Position numbers and translations under genes: made by a program. A stretch of DNA of 64,000 nucleotides, taken from assembly GCA_937880845.1 (NCBI GenBank), contig CALFLL010000067.1, forward strand, positions 24,452-88,451. The letters run 5' to 3'. The notes under the pieces were generated by a model. The model ran no database searches and had not been told where the DNA came from. It saw only the letters and a program-made list of their open reading frames with translations. Numbering within the stretch: the stretch's first letter is position 1; every line of letters starts with the position of its first letter. Shown in pieces: positions 15,668 through 24,276 of this stretch. Source of the DNA: an uncultured Drancourtella sp. (GTDB lineage Bacteria > Bacillota > Clostridia > Lachnospirales > Lachnospiraceae).

Positions 15668-16367
15668 CTTGCTCCCATATATAAATCAGCATTTCTTCAC
15701 ATGCCTTATCCCATTTTATGTTATATTCTTTTAAAAATCTTTTTCTTTCTCCTATTCGGAAACCGGAAAATAAGGCAATTTTTTTTCCGGACACAGTGCG
15801 GAAAATCCCTTGCTCACTTTCCCAGATTTTCCACATATCTTGAATTTCTATTCTTTCTCCCGTATCTTTTCCCAAAAACCTTGCACAGTCATTTGGGCGA
15901 TGGGCTACATCACAAATCCGTTTTCCGACCGCTTTTTGATTCAAAATCCCTATGGTAACTTCCACCCATTTGGGTACAACCGGTTCTCCTTCTTTCGGAA
16001 CTTTTACCCATTTTCCTCTCGCTCCGTCTGCCTCGATATATAAATGAACTCCTGCTTCCATCAATTCTTTTAAAAATTTTTCCGGAACGCTTCCTATTTT
16101 CCCGTTTTTTAAAACCGTTCCAAGTGTCGTGACCTTTTTTTCACATTGTGCTTGTTTTAGAAGTTCTGTCACCTTTTCTGCCTTTAAATCTTCATTCCAT
16201 TCCAGAAATCCCTGTTCCGGCGTCCACATTTTTGTGGTCGTCACCGCAGCCGCCATGTATCCTGCTCCTTGTGCCTCTTCGACGCACTCATATACCGCAG
16301 TGGTTTTTCCGCCTGCTCCCACAAATGCAACACTTACTGCATCCAAAATTCCTAATTCCCACAGCAT
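15639..16367 (-). CDS. yqeC: Selenium-dependent molybdenum hydroxylase accessory protein YqeC
   Basis: A 242-residue putative NTPase. The P-loop VAFVGAGGKTT lies near residues 12-22, and EADGARGKWVKVP near 110 is the family core. YqeC is known only from operons for molybdenum hydroxylases that carry a labile selenium ligand, so it is taken to help make or insert the selenium cofactor. I start at ATG 16367, which overlaps the end of the upstream fusion gene by 16 bases; an earlier in-frame start at 16442 would overlap much further. Biochemical function is unproven. Confidence 0.85.
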   Translation of the reverse strand: MLWELGILDAVSVAFVGAGGKTTAVYECVEEAQGAGYMAAAVTTTKMWTPEQGFLEWNEDLKAEKVTELLKQAQCEKKVTTLGTVLKNGKIGSVPEKFLKELMEAGVHLYIEADGARGKWVKVPKEGEPVVPKWVEVTIGILNQKAVGKRICDVAHRPNDCARFLGKDTGERIEIQDMWKIWESEQGIFRTVSGKKIALFSGFRIGERKRFLKEYNIKWDKACEEMLIYIWEQDDAGQNIFK

Positions 16368-17716
16368 GATGTTTCCCAATCCCTTATGGCTTTTTTCACA
16401 CTTTCTCCGATTGTCTTTGCCTTGTCCGAAATCAGAAAACACCTTCCGGCATCATCTGCTCTTGGATCAATATCCATAATTTTCAATCCTTTTTTAATAG
16501 GCACATCTTCATGGATTGCTCCCCGTAAAATTCCGGTGATGGACGCAAAGATATCTGTATTGTCTATTTTTGCTATTACTTCTCCTTTTTTTACCATTTC
16601 ACCGATTTTTTTACTATATACGATCTGTCCGTCGCAAGGTGCATGGATTACTCTTTCTTTTCCATATCCCGCTATCATTCCCGGAATTCCTGTGTCAGGT
16701 ATTGCACTTCCGATATCATAAATTTGCCCAAGAGAATCTCCCCGCATTGTTTCAATTACAACATCCACATCGTCTCCCGCCGTAAATCCCGGACCAAGTC
16801 CGATAGTAAGAGGTGCCATATCCTTTTTGGTTCCCAGATTCCTTTTTGCAAGAATAGCATCGACCACAACAAGAGGCATACTCCATGAAAGACAGTTACA
16901 GGCTTCATCGACCAGAACCGGAATTTCTCCACGATTCCAAATCTTCTCTGCTTCTTCCTGACTTTGTACCAGTTTTGCATGAACTCCTTCCACTTCACAC
17001 TCTCCGTCATACACGGCCTGACAAAAAGCCACCTGTCTTCGGATGCAGGCCGGTTTTTTTGTTTCCAGCACCAGAACACGATATCCGCTTTTGTGGAGCA
17101 GGTATGCGGTTCCGCTTGCCAAATCTCCTCCTCCTCTTATAACAACCGTTTTCTTTTTATCCATATCCCACACCTCTTCTTTTGCTGCCGGCCACAGAAA
17201 TACATCTTCCAGATGTTTGTTCAATACACATTTTCCTCCTGTATCCCCTGTAAGGGCAGACAACTCTTTGAAATACTTTTCTCTAAAAACACAAGGATTT
17301 TTAGGGCCTTTGTATGCAATACATCCGATTCCTTTTTCACTTTCGATAAACCCGTTGATCATATCTTCTATTGTCCGGGTTTTTAAAAAAGGCTGATCAC
17401 ATACAAAAAAACAGATGGCATCTCCCGTTTCCCATTCCGGTTTTTTTACCATTTCCCTGATTGCAAGTCCGAGAGAATAAGAAATTCCTCTTTCAGGATA
17501 CGGATTTATAATAACGATTTCCGATGTTCCAAACCATCTGCTTCTTTCTTCAGATGTTACAATCAAAGTATTCCCTTTCCACGTTTGCTGTATCCGGCGA
17601 ATTTTAAAGAGCAGGTTCGAAAGAAGATTTCTCCCCCCGACCTGCTCTGGCAGCTTATCTTCCATTCCGTATCTGAGACTTTGTCCCGCTGCAAGTAAAG
17701 CCATATGTATTTTCAT
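16352..17716 (-). CDS. yqeB: MocA-like nucleotidyltransferase fused to YqeB (EF2563 family)
   Basis: A 454-residue two-domain protein. Residues 1-180 are a MobA/MocA-type nucleotidyltransferase: LLAAGQSLRYGMEDKLPE at the N-terminus, NPYPERGISYSLG near 93 and CDQPFL near 123. Members transfer CMP or GMP to molybdopterin. Residues 185-454 are YqeB, the selenium-dependent hydroxylase accessory family: TVVIRGGGDLASGTAYLLH near 190-208, GLGPGFTAGDDVDVVIE near 300, and a C-terminal biotinyl/barrel-like part (KIGEMVKKGEVIAKID). The two functions are often separate genes. It touches xdhA upstream by one base and yqeC downstream by 16. Both roles are in molybdenum cofactor tailoring. Confidence 0.88.
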   Translation of the reverse strand: MKIHMALLAAGQSLRYGMEDKLPEQVGGRNLLSNLLFKIRRIQQTWKGNTLIVTSEERSRWFGTSEIVIINPYPERGISYSLGLAIREMVKKPEWETGDAICFFVCDQPFLKTRTIEDMINGFIESEKGIGCIAYKGPKNPCVFREKYFKELSALTGDTGGKCVLNKHLEDVFLWPAAKEEVWDMDKKKTVVIRGGGDLASGTAYLLHKSGYRVLVLETKKPACIRRQVAFCQAVYDGECEVEGVHAKLVQSQEEAEKIWNRGEIPVLVDEACNCLSWSMPLVVVDAILAKRNLGTKKDMAPLTIGLGPGFTAGDDVDVVIETMRGDSLGQIYDIGSAIPDTGIPGMIAGYGKERVIHAPCDGQIVYSKKIGEMVKKGEVIAKIDNTDIFASITGILRGAIHEDVPIKKGLKIMDIDPRADDAGRCFLISDKAKTIGESVKKAIRDWETSCCGN

Positions 17717-19992
17717 TACTTTCGATACATTCCTCGATAAATCTTTTCCGCCGTAATCGGAAGTTCACGGATATGAACACCTGTTGCATTTGCAACTGCC
17801 GCCGCAATCGCCGGTGACGGCGTATTAATCACAATTTCTCCGATGGACTTTGCTCCGAACGGACCTGTCGGTTCATAGCTGCTTTCAAATTCCACTCTGA
17901 TCCTTCCTATATCCTGTCTTGTCGGGATTTTATACTGCATAAAGGAATTGCTGAAATTCTTTCCCTTTTCGTTATATACCACATCTTCATAAAGAGCCAT
18001 TCCCATTCCCTGTACAATCCCGCCTTCTGTCTGTACTCTTGCAAGAGAAGGATTAATAACCGTACCACAGTCAACAACAGCTACATAATCAATCGGTGTG
18101 ACCTTTCCTGTTTCTGTATCTACTTCCACTTCTGCCATGCCAACCATAAACGGCGGAGGGGAAACAGGAGAATAATGCGCTTCGGAAGCATAAAGTGCTT
18201 CTTCGTTTCTGCACATCACATTATTTCCAATATCCTTCAGAGAAATTTCACTTCCATCTTTCGGACACCAAACTCTTTTACCGTCAAATTCTACTTCTTC
18301 CACATTGTGCTCTAAATATTCTGCTCCTTTAAGAAGAATCTTCTCTTTGAGTTTTTCACAGGTTTTGATCACTGCCATACCGGTGACATATGTCGTACTT
18401 GATGCATAAGATCCTGTATCATATGGTGAACTGTCCGTATCCACTCCTGATACGATAATGTCTTCCATTTCACAGTCCATACAGTCTGCCGCCATCTGTG
18501 CAAGAATCGTATCACATCCCGTTCCCATATCGGATGCTCCAATCATCAAACTATAAAAGCCGTCGTCATTTACTTTCATTGCTACAGAACCGGTATCTAC
18601 ATTTGAAATTCCCGATCCCTGCATGGCCATTGCAACTCCGACGCCGCGTACTTTGCCGTTTCCCATATCTTTTGCAGGATACTTTTCATCCCATCCAAGC
18701 ATTTGTTTTGCCCGTTCCATACAACGGTCAAGAGCACAGCTTTCAGTCGTTTCGCCATAGTAAGCAGGCATCTTCTGTCCTTCTTTTACCATGTTTTTCT
18801 CACGGAGCAAAACCGGATCCATGTTCATCTTTTCGGCAAGCTCATTGACTGCAGATTCTACTGCAAAAATCCCTTGCGTCGCACCATATCCACGATATGC
18901 ACCTGAAGACATCACATTGGTATAAACTACATCATAAGCAAAGCGGAAAGCATCTGTTTTCCCGTAAAGGGGGATGGATTTATGCCCGGAAAGACCTACC
19001 GTTGTCGGTCCGTGCTCACCAAAAGCACCTGTATTGGATAATGTATAAATATCAATCCCACGGATGATCCCATCCTCGGAAGCTCCCACCCGTACTTTAA
19101 TCTCCATTTCATGCCTTGGAGAAGAAGCAATCTGAGATTCTTCTCTCGTATAAATAATTTTGGAAGGACGCCCCGTCTTCCATGTAACAAGTGCCGGATA
19201 TACTTCCGATACAACAGTCTGTTTTGCCCCAAAACCTCCTCCTATGCGAGGTTTGATCACACGAATCTTGGATTTCGGTATTCCAAGCGCATTTGCCAAA
19301 ATTCTTCTCGCATGGAATGTCACCTGGGTCGATGATACTACATTTAATCTTCCATAGACATCCATATAGCAGTAAGTCCGGAACGTTTCCATCATAGCCT
19401 GCTGATTTGCTTTTGTATGATACGTCTGCTCTACCACATATTTACATCGTGCAAGAACAGCATCAATATCACCGTCTTTTTCTACTCCGCTGGCACAAAG
19501 ATTTCTCTTATTATCTGCTCCTACCGAACAAAGGCTTTTCCAATTTTCTTCCGGGTGTACCAAAATCTCATTATCTTTCGCCGTCCTGAAATCCAGAAGA
19601 GGCGTCAGAACCTCATAGTCTATCTTGATGAGCTTCATGGCTTTATCCACTGCCTCTTCTGTTTCGCCTGCAACAACTGCCGCCGCGTCACCTACAAAAC
19701 GCATTCTTTGATCAAGGATAAGTCTGTCGTATGGACTAGGTTCCGGATAAGTCTGTCCTGCCATGGTAAACCTCTCTTTTGGACAATCCTCATATGTGAA
19801 AACACACACGATTCCCGGGACTTTCAGTGCCTTTGATTTATCTACCGAACGGATTAAAGCATGTGCATATGGGCTTCTTACCACCTTGACGATGAGACAG
19901 TCCTTTGGTGCAAGGTCATTTGTATATACCGGCTTTCCTGTAACTAAGGCCTTGGAATCTATCTTTGGTATGGCTTGATTTACTTTTTTCAT
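17716..19992 (-). CDS. xdhA: Xanthine dehydrogenase-type molybdenum hydroxylase, Mo-binding subunit
   Basis: A 758-residue catalytic subunit. The small N-terminal domain (about 1-115) has RSPYAHALIRSVD. The molybdopterin-binding part has IKPRIGGGFGAKQ near 245-257 and AYRGYGATQG near 370-380. The catalytic glutamate lies in GPFGAKSIGEI near 718-728. The enzyme hydroxylates purines or other N-heterocycles. The neighbouring yqeB, yqeC and xdhC-like genes indicate a selenium-dependent enzyme, in which a sulfido position is replaced by selenium with no selenocysteine codon needed. Xanthine is the favoured substrate (xpt is next door), but nicotinate or other purines are possible. Confidence 0.9.
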   Translation of the reverse strand: MKKVNQAIPKIDSKALVTGKPVYTNDLAPKDCLIVKVVRSPYAHALIRSVDKSKALKVPGIVCVFTYEDCPKERFTMAGQTYPEPSPYDRLILDQRMRFVGDAAAVVAGETEEAVDKAMKLIKIDYEVLTPLLDFRTAKDNEILVHPEENWKSLCSVGADNKRNLCASGVEKDGDIDAVLARCKYVVEQTYHTKANQQAMMETFRTYCYMDVYGRLNVVSSTQVTFHARRILANALGIPKSKIRVIKPRIGGGFGAKQTVVSEVYPALVTWKTGRPSKIIYTREESQIASSPRHEMEIKVRVGASEDGIIRGIDIYTLSNTGAFGEHGPTTVGLSGHKSIPLYGKTDAFRFAYDVVYTNVMSSGAYRGYGATQGIFAVESAVNELAEKMNMDPVLLREKNMVKEGQKMPAYYGETTESCALDRCMERAKQMLGWDEKYPAKDMGNGKVRGVGVAMAMQGSGISNVDTGSVAMKVNDDGFYSLMIGASDMGTGCDTILAQMAADCMDCEMEDIIVSGVDTDSSPYDTGSYASSTTYVTGMAVIKTCEKLKEKILLKGAEYLEHNVEEVEFDGKRVWCPKDGSEISLKDIGNNVMCRNEEALYASEAHYSPVSPPPFMVGMAEVEVDTETGKVTPIDYVAVVDCGTVINPSLARVQTEGGIVQGMGMALYEDVVYNEKGKNFSNSFMQYKIPTRQDIGRIRVEFESSYEPTGPFGAKSIGEIVINTPSPAIAAAVANATGVHIRELPITAEKIYRGMYRK

Positions 19993-19996
19993 CCGT

Positions 19997-20464
19997 TTAA
20001 CCTCTACTTTCTTTCAGATATTTTTCAATTGCCCGCATCTGCCCCATATATCCTGTACAGCGACATAAGTTTCCGGCAAGATATTCCTTGATCTCCTCCT
20101 GTTCCGGTATATGACCGTCTTTACAGAGTTCTCTTTTCATTGCAAGCACGTTCATAATAAATCCAGGAGAACAAAATCCGCATTGCTCTGCACCTTCTTT
20201 TGCCAGATACGCCCCAAATTCGTATGCCTCTTCTTCCAGTCCTTCCAATGTAGTAATCTTTTTCCCTTCCACACGTATTGCAAGTACAGAACATGATAAA
20301 GCAGGCACTCCGTCTACCCACACTGTACAAAGTCCACAGTTTGTAGTTTCACATCCACATTTCACACTGTAACATCCAAGATTTCTTAATACATCCATGA
20401 GAACAGCACCGGCTGAAACTTCTGTGGCCACCTGTTTCCCATTTAATTCAAAACGCAATTCCAT
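19997..20464 (-). CDS. xdhC: Molybdenum hydroxylase [2Fe-2S] subunit
   Basis: A 155-residue iron-sulfur subunit. The plant-type ferredoxin domain has CYSVKCGCETTNCGLCTVWVD near 31-51 (three cysteine ligands) followed by CSVLA. The second cluster domain has QCGFCSPGFIM near 100 and NLCRCTGY near 132. It passes electrons from the molybdenum site to the FAD subunit. Four bases separate it from xdhA and its start follows the FAD subunit stop directly, so the three subunits are coupled. The symbol follows the subunit-naming scheme in which xdhC is the Fe-S subunit, and should not be confused with the maturation factor at 14618. Confidence 0.93.
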   Translation of the reverse strand: MELRFELNGKQVATEVSAGAVLMDVLRNLGCYSVKCGCETTNCGLCTVWVDGVPALSCSVLAIRVEGKKITTLEGLEEEAYEFGAYLAKEGAEQCGFCSPGFIMNVLAMKRELCKDGHIPEQEEIKEYLAGNLCRCTGYMGQMRAIEKYLKESRG

Positions 20465-21220
20465 TTATTCGTTCCTCTCTTTCAAAACACTGACTGCCCT
20501 TTTTATCAGCACTTCTGCCAGATGTTTTCTGTATTCACTGCTTCCGCGCATATTCGTACCATATGTAAAATGTTCTGCTGCCCGTCCGACTCCTTTTTCG
20601 TCCGCTTCCGTCACTTCCGCTTTCATCGGCCTTGCTCCTACGGCAATCCGATACATTCCGTCCTTTTCGGAAACAGCACAGGTTAAAACCGGAAAATCCG
20701 TGCTGCTCATTCTTTCCGACAAATAAACCGCCTTTCTTCCGTCCTTCTTTATGATAATTTCTTCAAGGATATCTCTGTCCCGCTTCATTTTGACAAATTC
20801 GGAAAGAGGTACGATTCCCTCTTTATACAGCTTTACGCTTGTTTCTAATGCCAGCAATGCCGTAAGCACATCTGAAAATCCAAATCGTCCAAAAACACTT
20901 CCTCCTACCGTGGCACCGTTTCTGAACTGTACCCCTACGATATGCCGGACACTTTCTTTAAAAATCCCTCCAAACGCACTGTTTAAACCGATATGAAGTT
21001 CCATTTGACGGAGCGTACACATACATCCGATCCGGAAAGAATCTCCATCTTCTGTGATCTTATCCAGTCCAAGTCCGGACAGATCGACTGCCGTATTTAT
21101 ATTCCCCTTACTCATTCTAAGCCACATCATTCCCCCAATGATACGGTTCGAGCGTTTTTGATTCAACTCATACGCTTCCTCAAGGGTTGCTGGCCTTGCA
21201 TAATTTTTTATTGTTATCAA
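20465..21220 (-). CDS. xdhB: Molybdenum hydroxylase FAD-binding subunit
   Basis: A 251-residue subunit. It has the N-terminal motif YARPATLEEAYEL and an FAD contact region FRNGATVGGSVFGRFGFSD near 97-116. The C-terminal CO-dehydrogenase flavoprotein domain ends at about 245. The N-terminal FAD loop is IIGGMMWLRMS rather than the common GGTDL form, so it is a divergent member. It passes electrons to NAD+ or another carrier. The start codon is TTG (21220) with AGGAGGAG 8 bases upstream. It is the first gene of the six-gene operon. Confidence 0.9.
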   Translation of the reverse strand: MITIKNYARPATLEEAYELNQKRSNRIIGGMMWLRMSKGNINTAVDLSGLGLDKITEDGDSFRIGCMCTLRQMELHIGLNSAFGGIFKESVRHIVGVQFRNGATVGGSVFGRFGFSDVLTALLALETSVKLYKEGIVPLSEFVKMKRDRDILEEIIIKKDGRKAVYLSERMSSTDFPVLTCAVSEKDGMYRIAVGARPMKAEVTEADEKGVGRAAEHFTYGTNMRGSSEYRKHLAEVLIKRAVSVLKERNE

Positions 21221-21265
21221 ATCGTTTCTCCTCCTGTATATCGGAAATTATCCATAATCCATTTT

Positions 21266-21294
21266 AGTATAGCATGTTTTTTCTTTGATATCTA
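21266..21294 (-). promoter_or_regulatory. Probable promoter of the Se-Mo hydroxylase operon
   Basis: Minus strand TAGATA (21289-21294), 17-base spacer, TATACT (21266-21271). The -35 is weak and lies on the stop codon of the DUF5688 gene. A weak -35 suits a regulated promoter, though no operator is clear. Confidence 0.45.
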
Positions 21295-22179
21295 TACCAA
21301 AACTTCATTTTTCTCACAGTTGTAATAATAAACAGAATCGGAAAGCCATTCCTCCTTTACGACATCAGAACGGTTGATACTATATACCGCCATTCTCATA
21401 TCCCTTATATCCGGACTTTTGCTTTCCGGCACAAGAAGCACTTCATGAATACTGCTTGGAAGGATGTAAAAATTTTCTTGCCATTCTTCTCCTATCTTTT
21501 CCAAAAGAGAGGGATAAAGCATAGCTGCCGCCCCATAATTTTTTTGTTCATTTGTCAGTACATAAAGCTGTCCGCTGACATTAAACTTTTCCTTTTCTTC
21601 CGGAAAAAATTCCCTCATAACTTCCCGAATGTCACTTAATTCTGCCGGAAGCAACTTCGGAGTATTGGCATACGCACATTGAAGCAACTCCCTTTTGTCG
21701 ATTTTCCATAATTTTAAATGTTCATCTGTTACAAGCATAGATACGGCATGATATTTCTGTACCGCAAACAAAACATAAAATACGATTGCAAGATCCAGAT
21801 AAGGATAATACGGAACCGTCCTGAGCATATCCTCATTTCTTTTTCCGCTGATGAGCCGAAATACAATCTTTCCTTTCATTTTTTCATAATCCTGAAAAGA
21901 CTCTGCTTCTATGACCGGATCCGGAATCTTTCTTATCTCATCATAAACCTCCATTAAATCATCCGTCACTTGATTAATTTCAGCACCCTGACAATATTGA
22001 TCAAAATAATCTTCCATATAAATAATAGGTGATATCGTCCCGTTTTCTTTCTGAAATAAAAACCCCCTTTTCTTTTCACCATTGTTCTTTACTGTCTGAA
22101 AATCTTTAATACAGACATGACATGGCAACTCTTTTTCTAATTTTTCTTTAACATTTGATAAAAATAATTGATACTCCAT
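21292..22179 (-). CDS. DUF5688 family protein
   Basis: A 295-residue soluble protein with no signal peptide or membrane helices. It looks like the DUF5688 family found mainly in Lachnospiraceae: an N-terminal region ending in GFLFQKENGTISPIIYMEDYF and a C-terminal half with LVTDEHLKLWKI and FYILPSSIHEVLLVPE. The start ATG 22179 has GGAAGGGAG upstream. It has a consensus promoter and a short upstream ORF that overlaps its start. No function is known to me. These genes often occur in several copies per genome. Confidence 0.75.
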   Translation of the reverse strand: MEYQLFLSNVKEKLEKELPCHVCIKDFQTVKNNGEKKRGFLFQKENGTISPIIYMEDYFDQYCQGAEINQVTDDLMEVYDEIRKIPDPVIEAESFQDYEKMKGKIVFRLISGKRNEDMLRTVPYYPYLDLAIVFYVLFAVQKYHAVSMLVTDEHLKLWKIDKRELLQCAYANTPKLLPAELSDIREVMREFFPEEKEKFNVSGQLYVLTNEQKNYGAAAMLYPSLLEKIGEEWQENFYILPSSIHEVLLVPESKSPDIRDMRMAVYSINRSDVVKEEWLSDSVYYYNCEKNEVLV

Positions 22180-22213
22180 ATAGACTCCCTTCCGGGCCCG
22201 TCAAAAGTACCAT
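22148..22213 (-). CDS. Possible 21-residue upstream ORF of the DUF5688 gene
   Basis: ATG 22213 has GGAGG about 9 bases upstream. The frame encodes MVLLTGPEGSLYGVSIIFIK plus Cys and stops at 22148, overlapping the DUF5688 start in another frame. The GGAGG is part of a small hairpin TGCGGA-GGTC-TTCCGCA. It may be a leader peptide that couples translation, or chance. Confidence 0.3.
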   Translation of the reverse strand: MVLLTGPEGSLYGVSIIFIKC

Positions 22214-22267
22214 TGCGGAAGACCTCCGCAGGAATTATCTGATATGAATAGAATTGGTATATTTTTA

Positions 22268-22296
22268 ATTATACTTTGTAGCCTACTTCTTTTCAA
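22268..22296 (-). promoter_or_regulatory. Promoter of the DUF5688 gene
   Basis: Minus strand TTGAAA (22291-22296), 17-base spacer, TATAAT (22268-22273). The leader of about 80 bases holds the short upstream ORF. Confidence 0.75.
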
Positions 22297-22307
22297 GTGA
22301 TTTTATT

Positions 22308-22337
22308 AAAAAACTGCCCTATCTACATAGGGCAGTT
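22308..22337 (-). terminator. Intrinsic terminator after efp
   Basis: An 11-bp stem AACTGCCCTAT/ATAGGGCAGTT with a 4-base loop is followed by T on the minus strand, 10 bases after the efp stop. Confidence 0.9.
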
Positions 22338-22347
22338 CCAAAATCAA

Positions 22348-22905
22348 TTATACTCTTGATAAGTATTCACCTGTACGTGTGTCGATTTTCAATACGTCTC
22401 CTTCATTAACAAACAGAGGGACAAGTACTGTAGCTCCTGTTTCCACTGTTGCAGGTTTTGTAGCTCCTGTAGCTGTATCACCTTTTACTCCAGGCTCTGT
22501 AGCTGTAACAGCCAACTCTGCAAATAACGGCGGTTCAACTGCAAACACTTCGCCTTGATAAGAGCAGATTTTTACTTCTTCGTTTTCTTTTACGAATTTC
22601 AATGCATCACCGATCGTATCTTCATTCAAAGCGATCTGATCATATGTTTCTCCGTCCATGAAGTGATATAAATCACCATCAGAATATAAATACTGCATGG
22701 ATTTTCTTTCGATATGAGCTTTCGGGAATTTTTCTGTTGGTCTGAATGTTTTTTCAACAACTCCGCCGTTCATAACGTTTTTTAATTTTGTTCTTACAAA
22801 CGCTGCACCTTTACCTGGTTTTACGTGCTGGAATTCCAGAATCTGGTATACGTTTCCATCGATTTCAACGGTTAAACCGTTTCTAAATTCGCCTGCTGAA
22901 ATCAT
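22348..22905 (-). CDS. efp: Elongation factor P
   Basis: A 185-residue protein with three barrel domains, the standard length. The N-terminal KOW-like domain has FQHVKPGKGAAFVRTKLKN, in which the Lys of KPGKG is the position that carries modifications in other bacteria. The C-terminal motif ATGATKPATVETGATVLVP lies near 143-161. EF-P relieves ribosome stalling at polyproline. It is monocistronic with its own promoter and terminator. No epmA/epmB or ymfI-type modification gene is nearby. Confidence 0.97.
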   Translation of the reverse strand: MISAGEFRNGLTVEIDGNVYQILEFQHVKPGKGAAFVRTKLKNVMNGGVVEKTFRPTEKFPKAHIERKSMQYLYSDGDLYHFMDGETYDQIALNEDTIGDALKFVKENEEVKICSYQGEVFAVEPPLFAELAVTATEPGVKGDTATGATKPATVETGATVLVPLFVNEGDVLKIDTRTGEYLSRV

Positions 22906-22971
22906 TTTAAATCCTCCTTAAACGAACACAAATGTATTCTTTATATAATTCTTAAATTTTCATTATTTATT

Positions 22972-23000
22972 ATTTTATAATATTTTTATCTTTTTTTCAA
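22972..23000 (-). promoter_or_regulatory. Promoter of efp
   Basis: Minus strand TTGAAA (22995-23000), 17-base spacer, TAAAAT (22972-22977). Confidence 0.7.
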
Positions 23001-23023
23001 CCGTTAGTTACGATTTTTCCTTT

Positions 23024-23773
23024 TTATTTGGACAAAATCTGAAGAATCTGCTTCAATGCTGCTGATTCAATCTGCCCGGGAGCGGATTCTTTTCCCGCTG
23101 TCCCAAAGGTGATACAAGATCCAAACAGTTCTCCGCACACTCTGCTTACACTCCCTAATTTTCCCATAGACATGGTAATGACCGGTATTTTCATTTTTCT
23201 AGCTTCCCATGTAACATTCAACAACCGGATCACATCTTCTTTTTTTTTCGGCATGACCGCTATCTTTGCAATATCTGCACCTTCCTCTTCCATGGCATGA
23301 AGCCTTTCAAGTAATTCCTGACCGGATGGTGTCTTTTTAAAATCATGACTGGAAAACACTGTTTTTACTCCATATCGGTCCGCCGTTTCCAGAAGTTTTG
23401 TTCTTACCTCTTCTTCCATAAAAAACTCCACATCTACAAGGTCTATTTTCCCCGATGTTATAGCAATCTGATTCAACAAAACATATTGAGCCGGAGTAAT
23501 TTCACTTTCACCGCCTTCTTCTTTTGTACGGAACGTAAAAAGCAGCGGAATCTCCCCCAAAATCTTTCGAAGCTTCGCAAGAATCTGCTTCACTTTATCC
23601 TGATCTTTCCATTCCGAAAATCCATCTACTCTCCATTCTGCCAGATCGGCACAATTTTCAACTGCTTTTTGAGCAAATTTTTCTATTTTCTCTTCTGTCT
23701 TTTCAAGAATAGGGACGCAGATTTTAGGAACTCCCTCTCCAATCTCTACATTTCTGACTTTTATTTTGTGCAT
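23024..23773 (-). CDS. aroD: 3-dehydroquinate dehydratase, type I
   Basis: A 249-residue enzyme of the shikimate pathway. Schiff-base and acid-base residues of type I enzymes are visible: LAEWRVDGF near 45, the histidine in VFSSHDFKKTP near 140, and the lysine in IAKIAVMPKKKEDV near 167. It ends with the family motif APGQIESAALKQIL. The frame is open upstream to 23911, but that part runs over the YqeG gene, and family members begin at the equivalent of ATG 23773. It overlaps yqeG by 13 bases. It is the last gene of the cluster and no other aro gene is adjacent. Confidence 0.94.
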   Translation of the reverse strand: MHKIKVRNVEIGEGVPKICVPILEKTEEKIEKFAQKAVENCADLAEWRVDGFSEWKDQDKVKQILAKLRKILGEIPLLFTFRTKEEGGESEITPAQYVLLNQIAITSGKIDLVDVEFFMEEEVRTKLLETADRYGVKTVFSSHDFKKTPSGQELLERLHAMEEEGADIAKIAVMPKKKEDVIRLLNVTWEARKMKIPVITMSMGKLGSVSRVCGELFGSCITFGTAGKESAPGQIESAALKQILQILSK

Positions 23774-24276
23774 GATCTTTTCTTTTTCTCTTTCATGTAA
23801 AAATGTAATACAATCTTTTCCAGATATCGTTTTAACACAATCTGGATTTCTTCTTTTGGATGGATAGGACGGACCAGAATATTTCGAATGCCACATCGTT
23901 TTGCTCCCCATACATCTGTAAAAAGCTGGTCTCCTACAAATAACGTCGTTTTTTTATCCGTTCCCATCAATCTCATCGCTTTCTCATAATTTTTTACGGA
24001 AGGCTTATGAGCATTAAAAATATAATGCACACCGATTTCTTCATTAAACATTTTTACTCTCGTTTCCTGATTATTGGAAAGCAGACAGCACTCATATCCT
24101 AGCTTTTTCAGTTTCAGGAAAAGCTTTTTTGCCCTATCATCGGCTGGTGCTCCGTGAGGCACAAGAGTATTGTCAATGTCAAAAATAACCCCTCTGATTC
24201 CTTCTTCGTATAATTTTTCAAAAGGAATCTTATAAGTAGATGCAATATAATCATCCGGGAAAAATTGTTTTAACAT
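23761..24276 (-). CDS. yqeG: YqeG family HAD IIIA-type phosphatase
   Basis: A 171-residue haloacid dehalogenase-type phosphatase. Motif I is VIFDIDNTLVPHGAP near residues 31-45 and motif II is LLSNNQETRV near 70. The lysine HKPSVKNYEKAM lies near 98 and motif III VGDQLFTDVWGAKRCG near 118. Substrates in Firmicutes are not settled. It overlaps the PfkB kinase gene by 7 bases and aroD by 13. The C-terminus is strongly basic (KEKKKRS). Confidence 0.92.
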   Translation of the reverse strand: MLKQFFPDDYIASTYKIPFEKLYEEGIRGVIFDIDNTLVPHGAPADDRAKKLFLKLKKLGYECCLLSNNQETRVKMFNEEIGVHYIFNAHKPSVKNYEKAMRLMGTDKKTTLFVGDQLFTDVWGAKRCGIRNILVRPIHPKEEIQIVLKRYLEKIVLHFYMKEKKKRSCTK

